A stretch of DNA of 64,000 bases from Luidia sarsii. Its lineage: Eukaryota; Echinodermata; Asteroidea; Paxillosida; Luidiidae. Position 1 is the stretch's first letter; the number at the start of each line of letters is the position of its first letter. Below the pieces are notes generated by a model. The model was given only the letters and a program-made list of their open reading frames with translations, made no database searches and was not told the DNA's origin. The stretch is from contig OX465103.1 of the NCBI GenBank assembly GCA_949987565.1, positions 5,742,761-5,806,760 on the forward strand, written 5' to 3'. Positions 11,546 through 21,784 of the stretch are shown here, one piece after another. The position numbers were made by a program, and so were the translations under genes.

Positions 11546-11994
11546 TATTTATGAATGTTCACGGTAGACTAATCAGGCATGCAACTCTTGAATTGTAAAA
11601 AAAGAGGAAATTGTCCGAATGAAACTGCGAGGGCGAAGCACAAAGCCCTTACGGCGTGGGGTTTGGATTCTAGATGCTCTGTGGTGCATTCTGAGCAGTT
11701 TTGGACCACTTATGACTTTAAGCTGAGTGACAGATTTTAACCTTTTTCAAGGCATACACGCAGACAATTTAATTTTTGTTTACACAAAATAAAAAGTAAA
11801 CATCAAAGTTTTTAACCTGATCTCAGCATGTTTTAAATAATAGTTAGGGGAGAAGAAATATCCTTTTTTATTTTTTTTTTATTTTTTTTACGGCCAAATT
11901 TTTTAAAATGCGGAAAACCGCAGATCCGCGGAAAAGTTGCATGCCTGACTAATTCACAGGTCAATTTATACAAATCCTGAGGTTTATACGATAC

Positions 11995-12139
11995 CTTTGA
12001 GGATGTCAAGGCATATACGGCCCAGCTTGTCGATATTTGGGTGGTATATTTTGGTCATGAAGCGTACTTTGGGTGCTGCCATGGGGTATTCCTCGGGTAA
12101 GAAGAGCTCTAGGTTGAAGGTGCCTCCCTCATATGGTGA
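11995..12139 (-). CDS. UBE2N: UBE2N exon 3 (catalytic cysteine exon)
   Basis: 48 codons plus one base. It starts after CTTGCCAG and ends AAAG|GTATCG. It contains [19 protein letters not shown], then [16 protein letters not shown] (the HPN motif whose Asn supports the oxyanion), and GRICLDILK with the catalytic Cys. This is the most conserved part of the E2 fold and is almost identical to vertebrate Ubc13 (SPY for SPF, NL for KL, NID for NVD). Phase 1 at the 3' border splits the Asp codon that precedes KWSPALQ. Confidence 0.96.
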
Positions 12140-12819
12140 CTGGCAAGATGAAAAAAGAAAGAAATCAGAACTCATAACAATGCAAAACATATTGTCAGTG
12201 TGGTCATGACCCGGTGAATACACCCAGTGCCACCCACACAGAAGAAAAGATGATTTTTGAAAATAGAACTTTGGAAGTGAAATTTTTCACTTTGATTTTC
12301 ACTTTCACTGTTTTGATGGGTAATGTAAAAGTGATTTGACGGTCAATGAGGTTAACAACAAAGTGATACTGATATGAGGTGTTTTTATGAAAATATTACG
12401 TTCCAATGGTCAGAAAATGTTGAAACCCGCTTCCTGAAGAAAAATGGTTCGAGATAAAAAAAATCCTAAATACAGTTAGATGGCCTATTTCAATGCAAGC
12501 AGGGCCTTTCTAACCAGCGTTCAGGCCTACAGTTTCAAACCCAGCTGAACCATTTCTCAACAGTAGCCTCAACAGCGTTCAGGCGTACAGTTTCAAACCC
12601 ACCTGAACCCTTTTTCAAAGACAGAAAGCAGAGCAGAATGTAAAGGTGGTCCTACTAGGTTGCTCAACTTGAGGTTTTTTCCTTACTTTTGAAGACTGGA
12701 CTCTGAAATCATTCATTGAATGGTTTTACATCTTCTGATCCCAACGGTAATCTGCACAGATTCCTTCCCACCCCCCCCCCAAAAAAAATAAAAATAAGTC
12801 AGACTGGAACCACATTTAC

Positions 12820-12921
12820 CCCAGCTGGACCTGCAACTGTGACGCGGAAATATCTTGCATTCGTGTCATCTGGTTTTGCATGTATGCCAGGCACAGGCTC
12901 TGACATTAAACGCTGTGTTTC
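12820..12921 (-). CDS. UBE2N: UBE2N exon 2
   Basis: 34 codons, phase 0 at both ends, between TTTCAG|GAA and GGG|GTAAAT. It begins [19 protein letters not shown] and ends [13 protein letters not shown]. Compared with the nearly invariant animal sequence it has several changes (LM for LL, HAKPDD for KAEPDE, RVTV for HVVI, AG for QD before SPYEGG). These sit in the beta-sheet and Mms2-facing part of the fold, so the protein is somewhat diverged, but there is no frameshift or stop. Confidence 0.93.
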
Positions 12922-13874
12922 CTGAAATCGATGGGAAAAAAAGACAAAGAGGACAAAATGAAAGGGTTAATCAGCAAACTTCACGGATCATTTACCACAC
13001 TTATGCACTGTGGCATTATGCTCTTTCAATTCTGTCAGACATGTGTGTCATTTCTCTCTGGTTGGAGAGTGTTTTGGCTGAGCTGTAAAGCAACACGCGT
13101 TGAGCTCTACGACTGTTTCCTGAACAGCAGTGCAAAGCAACGTCTGGGACATCGCACCGCTCGCGCACACACTCGCAGACCACTCCGCACCCGGACCTGG
13201 TGACGTCATCCAGTTTTCAAATCCAAGATGGCCATCCCAACTCGGCTCGTTGACCCGTTCTCGGTCAACTGAGGGGAATTTTCTCCCTTTTCCCAAATGT
13301 GAGCAAAACAAAATGACCAGTACTATTGCTATTGGAATCTGTAATTCTCACTGAATCCTCACTGGGCGCGTGGGACGGTTTCACGGGTGTTTTGGGGGGT
13401 AAATCTGGGGATTTCGGTCGGGGGTATTTTTCAAAGAATTGAAAGATGACATTACAGAGATTTCAGACGATGCAGCATAGCCACGATCCTTGGACCCTAC
13501 AGTCACCCGTCCCTCAAAATTTCAAAATTCGATAAAAAAGGGTGACTTGTCGGGTCCAAGTTACTCGGACTAGTTTAGTTACACCATGGCTCCATGGTTA
13601 CACCCGTGGAACTGCTTAACGTCAACAATTTTATTGATCATGAAAAAAGGGGCCGGGGTACTTGTTCAAAGTTACTTAAATTGTTAAACAAGAGTCGATA
13701 ACACTCGGTAAAAAAGAGAGATTTTTGCGACTAAAATCCTCCACTTTGAAGTTAGTATCAATCATCCATAACATAACCTGTCAATGCGAAAGGAACGTTG
13801 GAACATGGGACAGGATACCACCGCACACACCATTCACGCACACCGAAAACTGGGCGTTTCGCACTGGAAATTAC
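12922..13874. other. UBE2N intron 1
   Basis: 953 bp between the donor at 13874 and the acceptor at 12922. It holds the CRE/YY1 cluster (13195-13235); the rest shows no recognisable feature. Confidence 0.7.
13195..13235. promoter_or_regulatory. CRE plus YY1-like sites in UBE2N intron 1
   Basis: TGACGTCA at 13201-13208 and AAGATGGCC at 13225-13233 lie in a locally CpG-rich stretch (13140-13260) inside intron 1. This combination is typical of CpG-type promoters. It could be an intronic enhancer or an alternative start. The short ATG frame that follows is only 13 codons. Confidence 0.3.
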
Positions 13875-13904
13875 CTTGATAATTCTCCTCGGTAAACCGG
13901 CCAT
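13875..13904 (-). CDS. UBE2N: UBE2N exon 1 (coding part)
   Basis: Encodes MAGLPRRIIK, identical to the start of animal Ubc13. This N-terminal helix contributes to E1 and E3 contacts in the family. The ATG is followed by GCC, and the exon ends AAG|GTAATTT, a good donor in phase 0. The start codon is fixed by homology. The 5'UTR is not delimited. A promoter-like module shared with 21.84 kb lies about 115 bp upstream of the ATG, and a satellite array begins about 250 bp upstream. Confidence 0.93.
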
Positions 13905-14019
13905 AACTACTGTGGAGGATGCAGCCGATCTGGTCGAGCGGGAAGAGTCCAAAATGCGATATTTTCTCGTGCCTGCACACCCGCTTAATGTCCGCCGAAA
14001 ACAACCTGGCCCTTCCCTC

Positions 14020-14068
14020 GGTAGCATAATTTGGACCGTCAGTAGAACGAGTGATGAATATGCAAGAT
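14020..14068 (-). promoter_or_regulatory. Promoter module upstream of UBE2N, copy of the 21.84-kb module
   Basis: Read on the minus strand, this 49-bp block matches plus-strand 21839-21887 at 46 of 49 positions. The shared parts are TTGCATATTCAT, CACTCGTTCTACTGACGG and TTATGCTACC. It is oriented toward the UBE2N start codon, about 115 bp upstream. In place of the clean CRE of the other copy it has only a degenerate GCAGTCATA. It is likely part of the UBE2N promoter. Confidence 0.55.
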
Positions 14069-14149
14069 CTATGACTGCTAACCGTGCTTATGAATAATTC
14101 ATTAGCCCTATACCGCGTGCACATGTACTGTGTAGTGAACGGAAGTTCG

Positions 14150-16895
14150 CTCCATAAACTTTGAGTTTGAACACAAGTTAATTCTCTTTCTACTGTCGAG
14201 CCAGGCTCGTTCTACTGACGAGCCAGTGCTCCATTGACTTTGAACACAAGTAATTCTCTTTCTACTGTCGAGCCAGTCTCGTTCCACTGACGAGCCAGCT
14301 GCTCCATTGACTTTGAACACGAGTTCTCTTTCTACTGTCGAGCCAGTCTCGTCCTACTGACGAGCCAGTGCTCCATTGACTTTGAACACAAGTCATTCTC
14401 TTTCTACTGTCGAGCCAGTCTCGTTCTACTGACGAGCCAGTGCTCCATTGACTTTGAACACAAGTTCTCTTTCTACTGTCGAGCCAGTCTCGTTCTACTG
14501 ACGAGCCAGTGCTCCATTGACTTTGAACACAAGTTCTCTTTCTACTGTCGAGCCAGTCTCGTTCTACTGACGAGCCAGTGCTCCATTGACTTTGAACACA
14601 AGTCATTCTCTTTCTACTGTCGAGCCAGTCTCGTTCTACTGACGAGCCAGTGCTCCATTGACTTTGAACACAAGTAATTCTCTTTCTACTGTCGAGCCAG
14701 TCTCGTTCCACTGACGAGCCAGCTGCTCCATTGACTTTGAACACGAGTTCTCTTTCTACTGTCGAGCCAGTCTCGTCCTACTGACGAGCCAGTGCTCCAT
14801 TGACTTTGAACACAAGTCATTCTCTTTCTACTGTCGAGCCAGTCTCGTTCTACTGACGAGCCAGTGCTCCATTGACTTTGAACACAAGTTCTCTTTCTAC
14901 TGTCGAGCCAGTCTCGTTCTACTGACGAGCCAGTGCTCCATTGACTTTGAACACAAGTTCTCTTTCTACTGTCGAGCCAGTCTCGTTCTACTGACGAGCC
15001 AGTGCTCCATTGACTTTGAACACAAGTCATTCTCTTTCTACTGTCGAGCCAGTCTCGTTCTACTGACGAGCCAGTGCTCCATTGACTTTGAACACAAGTC
15101 ATTCTCTTTCTACTGTCGAGCCAGTCTCGTTCTACTGACGAGCCAGTGCTCCATTGACTTTGAACACAAGTTCTCTTTCTACTGTCGAGCCAGGCTCGTT
15201 CTACTGACGAGCCAGCTACTCCATTGACTTTGAACACGAGTTCTCTTTCTACTGTCGAGCCAGTCTCGTTCTACTGACGAGCCAGTGCTCCATTGACTTT
15301 GAACACGAGTTCTCTTTCTACTGTCGAGCCAGTCTCGTCCTACTGACGAGCCAGTGCTCCATTGACTTTGAACACAAGTCATTCTCTTTCTACTGTCGAG
15401 CCAGTCTCGTTCTACTGACGAGCCATGCCAGCTAGCTGCTCCATTGACTTTGAACACAAGTTCTCTTTCTACTGTCGAGCCAGGCTCGTTCTACTGACGA
15501 GCCAGTGCTCCATTGACTTTGAACACAAGTCATTCTCTTTCTACTGTCGAGCCAGTCTCGTTCTACTGACGAGCCAGTGCTCCATTGACTTTGAACACAA
15601 GTTCTCTTTCTACTGTCGAGCCAGTCTCGTTCTACTGACGAGCCAGCTACTCCATTGACTTTGAACACGAGTTCTCTTTCTACTGTCGAGCCAGTCTCGT
15701 TCTACTGACGAGCCAGTGCTCCATTGACTTTGAACACAAGTTCTCTTTCTACTGTCGAGCCAGTCTCGTTCTACTGACGAGCCAGCTACTCCATTGACTT
15801 TGAACACGAGTTCTCTTTCTACTGTCGAGCCAGTCTCGTTCTACTGACGAGCCAGCTACTCCATTGACTTTGAACACGAGTTCTCTTTCTACTGTCGAGC
15901 CAGTCTCGTTCTACTGACGAGCCAGTGCTCCATTGACTTTGAACACAAGTTCTCTTTCTACTGTCGAGCCAGGCTCGTTCTACTGACGAGCCAGTGCTCC
16001 ATTGACTTTGAACACAAGTTCTCTTTCTACTGTCGAGCCAGTCTCGTTCTACTGACGAGCCAGCTACTCCATTGACTTTGAACACGAGTTCTCTTTCTAC
16101 TGTCGAGCCAGGCTCGTTCTACTGACGAGCCAGTGCTCTATGACTTTGAACACAAGTTCTCTTTCTACTGTCGAGCCAGGCTCGTTCTACTGACGAGCCA
16201 GTGCTCCATTGACTTTGAACACAAGTTCTCTTTCTACTGTCGAGCCAGTCTCGTTCTACTGACGAGCCAGTGCTCCATTGACTTTGAACACAAGTCATTC
16301 TCTTTCTACTGTCGAGCCAGTCTCGTTCTACTGACGAGCCAGTGCTCCATTGACTTTGAACACAAGTTCTCTTTCTACTGTCGAGCCAGTCTCGTTCTAC
16401 TGACGAGCCAGCTACTCCATTGACTTTGAACACGAGTTCTCTTTCTACTGTCGAGCCAGGCTCGTTCTACTGACGAGCCAGTGCTCTATGACTTTGAACA
16501 CAAGTTCTCTTTCTACTGTCGAGCCAGGCTCGTTCTACTGACGAGCCAGTGCTCCATTGACTTTGAACACAAGTCATTCTCTTTCTACTGTCGAGCCAGT
16601 CTCGTTCTACTGACGAGCCAGTGCTCCATTGACTTTGAACACAAGTTCTCTTTCTACTGTCGAGCCAGTCTCGTTCTACTGACGAGCCAGCTACTCCATT
16701 GACTTTGAACACGAGTTCTCTTTCTACTGTCGAGCCAGGCTCGTTCTACTGACGAGCCAGTGCTCTATGACTTTGAACACAAGTTCTCTTTCTACTGTCG
16801 AGCCAGTGCTCCATTGACTTTGAACACAAGTCATTCTCTTTCTACTGTCGAGCCAGGCTCGTTCTACTGACGAGCCAGTGCTCCATTGACTTTGA
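14150..16895. repeat. 69/72-bp satellite array
   Basis: About 39 tandem units built from CTTTCTACTGTCGAGCCAG, TCTCGTTCTACTGACGAGCC and GTGCTCCATTGACTTTGAAC. Each unit has two related halves (CTACTGTCGAGCCAG and CTACTGACGAGCCAG). Length variants are 69 bp (AAGTTCTC) and 72 bp (AAGTCATTCTC or AAGTAATTCTC); others carry CAGCTGCTCC, CAGCTACTCC or GTGCTCTATGAC. Because 69 and 72 are multiples of three, open frames run through on both strands (repeating SSVERDWLDSRKR); they are artefacts. Blocks repeat as higher-order units. Confidence 0.97.
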
Positions 16896-16905
16896 ATAAA
16901 AAAGT

Positions 16906-18185
16906 TCTCTTTGTACTCTTTCTTCTTTTTGAGTTTTTGCTCCTTTTCCCCCCTTGTTTCCTCATTCCATCATCAATAAATCAATGTCATAAAGCATTAA
17001 TTACATCAAGATATTACGTATGTTGACAATGTCAACCTCGCCTGGTTTGTGGAGGTTACCGAAAACAATTTTACACTGAGTGTTCCAAATTTGTCTCATC
17101 ATTTTGGAAACAATAACTAGTTCAACTGGGTTGGGCGTGTATCCCCGAATCCTGCTTGAGTCGTTTAAATAGTAATATCTAAATTATTTAATTACCATGC
17201 ATTCACCGTTTTTGAACAAAAGATGAACAAATGCTCATGCATGTATTTCTACTTCTGTTTTACACAGAGGACATAATTTAATTGATGTTGCATCACTTAT
17301 TTTCCAATTCTATACAAAATACATGTATCACCTGTCGGCAAAATTCGGAATCTAAGTCTTAGTCTGTAAACGAAGTTTTTATCTTCTTGATCCATTAGTT
17401 ATTTTTTCCACAGCTTCGTTCATATTTTGTCCCACTTTAGATTGGAAACTAAGTTTAAAAATTTGTGCGACACTTTTTTAACCTTTGGCTCATTTAACCG
17501 CTTTACAAATATATTTTCATAGATGTTTTTTGTGTTTATCATATAAAGGTACACCTGTTTATTATCTCGTGCGTCTTTGACTGGCAACCAATTATACTCC
17601 CTGTTGGGGGGGGTCCATGTCTTCCTTCTTGAATTAGAGAAAAATCTTCTTTTTAGAGCATTATTATTCTTGAGGCATTATTATTCAAAATATTAAACTT
17701 CCTACCCATTTCTTTAAAAGTTACCAGTTGCTTCTCAAAAACGACATCAATTATCTAATTTGAAAACAGCCTTTGGCTTTAAGCACAAGGCTGTTCAATG
17801 CACATCGTCAGTTGCAATGACTGGTATTAAACAAAGGAACTTGCTTGCAGTCTTATAAACAGGAAATATTTCGTTCAAAACTACCACCTGCCTCATGGAA
17901 AGCATGGATAAGTTCTTTATAAAACATGGTCGTGGTGTTTGTTTTCAGGAAACTCTCAACATTAGCAAAAACATACCATCGTAGATTATTGCTTCCATTC
18001 GGTTTGTTTATCCAGTACATGTGTACTTGCAAAAGTATCCACCTCCCTGATGTTTGGGGGTAGTGTGCAAGCCATTGCAGTTTTAGGGCAAGTAATTTAC
18101 AACTGATATCAATTAATCCCAACCCTCCTGTTTTTTGGCCCTGTAATTGTAAATGTTTAATTCTGTCAATCTTCTCATTCCACAT
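16906..18185 (-). mobile_element. Degenerate non-LTR retrotransposon (LINE) 3' portion
   Basis: The minus-strand frame 18185-17853 reads KTGGLGLIDISCKLLALKLQ, WLAHYPQTSGRWILLQVHMY and so on. This is the GGL.L.(D)...ALKL.WL ... W......Y pattern of the region after reverse transcriptase in L1/Tx1-type elements. Further along the same strand, at about 17290-17250, LCPLCKTEVEIHA with HLLF resembles the C-terminal C..C...H knuckle. Frameshifts and stops separate the parts. A single satellite-like monomer (18187-18227) lies just beyond its upstream end, so the element seems to have inserted into the edge of the satellite. Confidence 0.6.
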
Positions 18186-18186
18186 G

Positions 18187-18227
18187 AAGCCAGACTCGTT
18201 CTACTCCCGCGTTAGTGCTCCATTGAC
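18187..18227 (+). repeat. Isolated satellite-like monomer
   Basis: CCAGACTCGTTCTACT ... GTGCTCCATTGACTA matches the satellite unit of 14.15-16.9 kb with a diverged middle (CCCGCGTTA). It marks the far border of the array interrupted by the LINE relic. Confidence 0.6.
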
Positions 18228-18811
18228 TAATTATTGTAAACCTGGCTATGGCAGCTCAGGGATCACACAAAGTGGATGCAGCTTTTTCAATTCAAGTCAA
18301 ACAAATCAAGGAAAAACTGACTGCGAAAATTTGAACAAATTGACAAATTGGCAAAGGAAACTTGAACTTGAGAACTTGAACCAGGACTTGAACCCTTACT
18401 TTGTTTTTTTGAAAGCTCATAGCAAATTAAGTCCTACTATCAATTCAATTGGCAATTTCTTTTAAGCTTTTTTTGGCAGCCCTATATTGCATATTACAGC
18501 CAGAGACTGTTTCACTTGCCATCAACTTAATTTCTTCTCTTCACAAACCAATAGTTGTAATAAGTTCGTTTTGTTCACTGACTATCTACAACTGAATTAA
18601 AACAATGTTTTTGTGTGACACAAAGTCCTACTAAGTTATCAATACAATTGGCCAATATTTTTTTTTCAAACTGCCACATCCCAGAGCACAGATAATGCAA
18701 CTTTAAAAATCAGATGACCCCAAATATTTGAGTCAAGTGTTTGGTGGCACATCTCTGTATGAAATCAATACCGGTAGTACATGTTGTTGGAAGCCCTATA
18801 TTTCATATTAC

Positions 18812-18914
18812 AGTCAACAAATCGTAGAACTTCTTTGATTACAGTTGTGGCTGGACAGCCCCTTTTCCTTGCGGCTTGCAGCTTCATGTAGTGCCTCTGA
18901 AAGGGATGATCTTT
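18812..18914 (-). CDS. CARF/ALS2CR8-like domain protein, next exon
   Basis: 103 nt. It starts in phase 0 after CGTTCCTTGCAG with KDHPFQRHYMKLQAARKRGC, then PATTVIKEVLRFVD and one base. The likely donor is GACT|GTAATA. The pattern KRGCPAT..IKEVLRF(P/V)D matches the second half of the CARF domain (K..CPA.I.I.E...FP.Y). An alternative is that the exon runs on to a TGA at about 18770. The donor is preferred because the sequence after it (CTGTAATATGAAATATAGGG) is repeated at 18478-18500, where it is not coding. Downstream exons were not found. The next 600 bp are repeats, followed by the LINE relic. Confidence 0.5.
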
Positions 18915-19670
18915 CTGCAAGGAACGAGAAATACAAACATGATATTAAAATCTGAATTCTTTCTTGCCCAGAATTATTGCTGGCACTAGGTAGCCTGGTG
19001 GGAAATTGAGTTTTGCAAAACAGGAACACAAGTTGTGTGCTCTAGTGGACCACATTTATCTTCTTTTCTCCCCTCAATATTGGCTTTGTCTGGCCTTTTC
19101 ACGATTAGTTGGCAACTTCACCAATAGTCTCACAATTCTACAGCCACTGTAGTTTCCTTAGGGCCTACTCTTTACATTCAGTGAATCTATCCAATCAGAA
19201 TATGCTTATGCTAACATCAAGCATAATAACTATACATGTTTTTGTGCAATAAAGGGGAAAAACAGCACACTAATGTGCACATGTCTTACATGTACTTTAA
19301 TGTGCATTATATGATCCCCAAGGTGGCAAATATTGGAAACAAATACCAATGCCTTTGCAACATGCAGACACATCATTACTTGTTGGTATGGGATTTTGGA
19401 ATCTTTTGGGGTCAAGGAAGACATCTAATATTGGATTCCCCGGGAAGGAGTTCCATAAACATGTACATGTACATGTATGGGCACTGGGTAATGCTTGTCT
19501 GCTTGATAATACCTGTGCATCAACTGTATCAAACCAGCATCAAATTTCAATGTAGGCCTAATTCAAAAGAAATATTTCAACCTATTTTCCCTGAGTAAAT
19601 TACACTGTTTCATGCAGCAGAAAAGGTACTCCTTGAAACAATTAACAGCATTCATGTATGGGAGTGGGAC

Positions 19671-19957
19671 TATTTCATTCAAATAAGCTTTGCATGGTTG
19701 GTGAATCAATATAGAAAGGTTTGCGGTGACACCATGTATCGGGTCTCTTAAAGGAAGAGGTTTGGTTCTGAAAAGAACCTGAGTGGTAACTCAACGTTTC
19801 GACCAGTATTCTCTGGCCGTCATTCTCCTGATGACGGCCAGAGCATACTGGTCGAAACGTCGAGTTACCACTCAGGTTCTTTTCAGAATCAAACCTCTTC
19901 CTTTAAGAGACCTGATACATGGTGTCACCGCAAACCTTCCTATATTATTTCATTCAA
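19671..19957 (-). mobile_element. Family B hairpin element with 12-bp target duplication, hammerhead-like core
   Basis: Exact TATTTCATTCAA at 19671-19682 and 19946-19957 flanks a 263-bp element. The arms from GGTTTGCGGTGACACCATGT to its complement (about 19717-19938) are inverted almost perfectly over about 100 bp each. The family 3' end (TTGCATGGTTGGTGAATCA, complement of the usual end) is on the left, so the copy is in minus orientation. CTGATGA (19828-19834), a 7-bp stem and AAACGTC lie at the apex. Confidence 0.9.
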
Positions 19958-20008
19958 CTGAAAAATGCTTATAATTCAATATACATGTAGTTGCTTTTGT
20001 CATCATAC

Positions 20009-20154
20009 CGTTGAGCTGTTGTCTTGTTCTTCTTGAGCCCTTTCCTTTCTTTTGACATGTTTATCCCTTCCAAACATGCAAGTCATCTGAATCCGAAGAG
20101 TGGTAACGAATGGCACACCATCATTGGAGACAACACCTTCAGCTTCACTGGCAT
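20009..20154 (-). CDS. CARF/ALS2CR8-like domain protein, internal exon
   Basis: 146 nt with acceptor CGGTTTGCAG and donor ACG|GTATGA. It enters with two bases of a split codon and leaves in phase 0. It encodes ASEAEGVVSNDGVPFVTTLR, IQMTCMFGRDKHVKRKERAQ and EEQDNSST. The pattern G(I/V)PFV ... C.(F/Y)G.D....KRK is what I remember for the calcium-responsive transcription factor (CARF/ALS2CR8) domain, often found in expanded or transposon-like copies in invertebrates. The exact phase match with the exon at 18914 supports a real spliced gene. Upstream exons were not identified; they may start near the CRE-rich region at 21.8 kb. A domesticated or pseudogene copy is possible. Confidence 0.55.
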
Positions 20155-20609
20155 CTGCAAACCGGAAGCACTGATGAAAAACGTGGGACAAACCAAACAA
20201 AAATCTTCAATCAAAATACTAAAATACTAGGCCTAGCTCTTAACAATGTACCAGCGACAAAATTAGGGCCACGAATTGAGGAACATAACTCAAGATGTCG
20301 TCTTTCTTATATCAGTCTACTCGTGCCAAGTAGCCAACCGAAAGTCTTTTTCTGTTTTTGTTCTTTTTGTAATTTTAAAAAGATCAGTATGCAAGTCGAT
20401 TAAAAGAATTAATGGTATTTTTTGCTTGAAAAGCTGTGTAACGGGTAACTACATGTAGCTAGGTCAAATGTTGTAACCAACATATAGTTATTTAATACTA
20501 GTATTGAATATTATTAAATATTAAATATTAAAATATTATTAAAACTATACAGGAGTAGAGGTTTACAATGTTGGGGGTGGTGCATGAAATTTGAACATTG
20601 AAAAATTGG

Positions 20610-20790
20610 CAAAGAAAACTTTGACTGGACCGGGACATGAACCCGAGACCTCTGGAGTCTGGATTAACGTACACCTATCCAGCCCTTAGATGGTGGCCTA
20701 AGGGCTGGATAGCTCAGATGGAAGAGCACTGGTAAGTGTACGTTAATCCAGATGTCTCGGGTTCATTGTCAGGTCATGTTTGTTTGAACT
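20610..20790. mobile_element. Two SINE heads in inverted orientation
   Basis: 20610-20690 holds a minus-strand copy (GACTGGACCGGGACATGAACC) and 20699-20765 a plus-strand copy (GGCTGGATAGCTCAGATGGA, AGAGCACTGGTAAG). They share the AGCCCTTAGATGG junction, forming a head-to-head pair that can fold. Confidence 0.6.
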
Positions 20791-20799
20791 TAAATTTGA

Positions 20800-21240
20800 A
20801 AATGAAAACGAATTGTCCTGGGTACGAGATGTCTCGGTTCTGAAATATTGGGTACGAATTGTCCCGGGTACGAGATGTCTCTGTTCTTAAATGTTTGGTA
20901 CAAATTGTCCCGAATATGACTATGACTAGTAGTAGTACTACTAGTACTACTACTACTACTAGTAGTAGTACTACTACTACTACTAGTAGTAGTACTAGTA
21001 CTAGTAGTAGTAGTACTTAGTACTGTAGTGTATAAGTGTAGTAACTAGTAATATCATGGAGGAAGAAATAGAATATTAAGTAGTATTGACTTAAGATGTC
21101 TTGGGCCTTAAATAGTGGGTACGAATTCGGAATTGTTCCGGTTACGAGACCGACTCTTGGGCCTAAAATTTTGGGTACAAATTGTCCCGGGTACGAGATG
21201 TCTTGGGTCTCAAATTTTGTGAACAAGAGCTTGAAGATAA
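20800..21240. repeat. GGGTACGAATTGTCCCGGGTACGAGATGTC repeats and an ACTAGT tract
   Basis: About five degenerate copies of TTGGGTACGAATTGTCCC / GGGTACGAGATGTCTCGG flank a self-complementary (ACTAGT/AGTAGT) tract at 20925-21021. The tract can fold on itself. No coding frame of interest. Confidence 0.6.
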
Positions 21241-21679
21241 AAAAGGATGACTTGTCAGGGCAAGTTACTCGGACTAAAGCAAAGGCCAACTCAAATGTTT
21301 ATATATTCAAACTAGTTAAAAGCGCTTGGGATAGAGAAGGGGACAAGATTTTGACCCATCTTATAATATTTTTTTACTAGTTATAGTTATACAATAGCTG
21401 ACGGCCTGACATTGATATCAAAAATAGGCCTAATAAATGAATAATATTATTGATCTAGCCAAATCCTGGCTTAGTTACCTACGTCGTACCGCAGGCTTCA
21501 GTCGGATCGGTCGGGTCTTCACTCACTCAGTGTCGACATCATAAGCGTACCGCTTGGTCTTTTCCACGTTGAACTTCAGAGACGCGGATATCTCGAATGT
21601 CTGATAAATACAAATAAAACCTCGTCTTGGGTACAAACCCATCGACGAAAATCATGGCTTGGGGTTGTGGAGGAGGTCC

Positions 21680-21722
21680 ACCTGGATGTCCAAGGGTGAG
21701 GAGAAGGGTTGTCTGCCGCCAT
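21680..21722 (-). CDS. Candidate start of an unidentified minus-strand exon
   Basis: The minus strand opens ATGGCGGCAG (MAADNPSPHPWTS) 184 bp from the plus-strand ATG and on the other side of the CRE pair. A weak donor CCAG|GTGG follows. It could be the first exon of the CARF-like gene or of another gene. Its phase (2) does not fit the 20154 exon directly, so an intermediate exon would be needed. Confidence 0.18.
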
Positions 21723-21784
21723 TCCACAGTCCGACCGGGATGTTGAATGACTGTTTATTCGAGCGACTGTTTATTTTGAAATTT

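Larger units (their letters stand above)
9081..13904 (-). other. UBE2N: UBE2N (Ubc13) gene, full coding span, five exons
   Basis: Ubiquitin-conjugating E2. With an Mms2/Uev1 partner, the family builds K63-linked ubiquitin chains in DNA-damage tolerance and NF-kB-type signalling. The five coding exons lie at 13904-13875, 12921-12820, 12139-11995, 10333-10193 and 9118-9081. Each internal border has GT/AG sites and the phases are 0, 0, 1 and 1. They join to 151 codons plus a TAG stop; the human protein has 152 residues. The exon boundaries after MAGLPRRIIK, before SPYEGG and inside the ILK|D codon agree with my recollection of the vertebrate gene. The Ubc13 landmarks are present: HPN ([11 protein letters not shown]), the active-site Cys in GRICLDIL, and [19 protein letters not shown]. 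The gene is on the same strand as the kinase. No clear poly(A) signal was seen close to the stop; one possible AATAAA (minus strand) lies near 8350. Confidence 0.96.

Noticed and set aside
14108..16712. Many frames with the SSVERDWLDSRKR repeat, looking like a repetitive secreted protein
   Set aside because: They follow the 69/72-bp satellite on both strands. Interruptions occur wherever a unit has an extra base.
21531..21645. Minus-strand frame MGLYPRRGFICIYQTFEISA ... with a GA|GTGAGT donor
   Set aside because: It reads plausibly, but the start context, family and phase (2, not fitting the 20154 exon) give no independent support.
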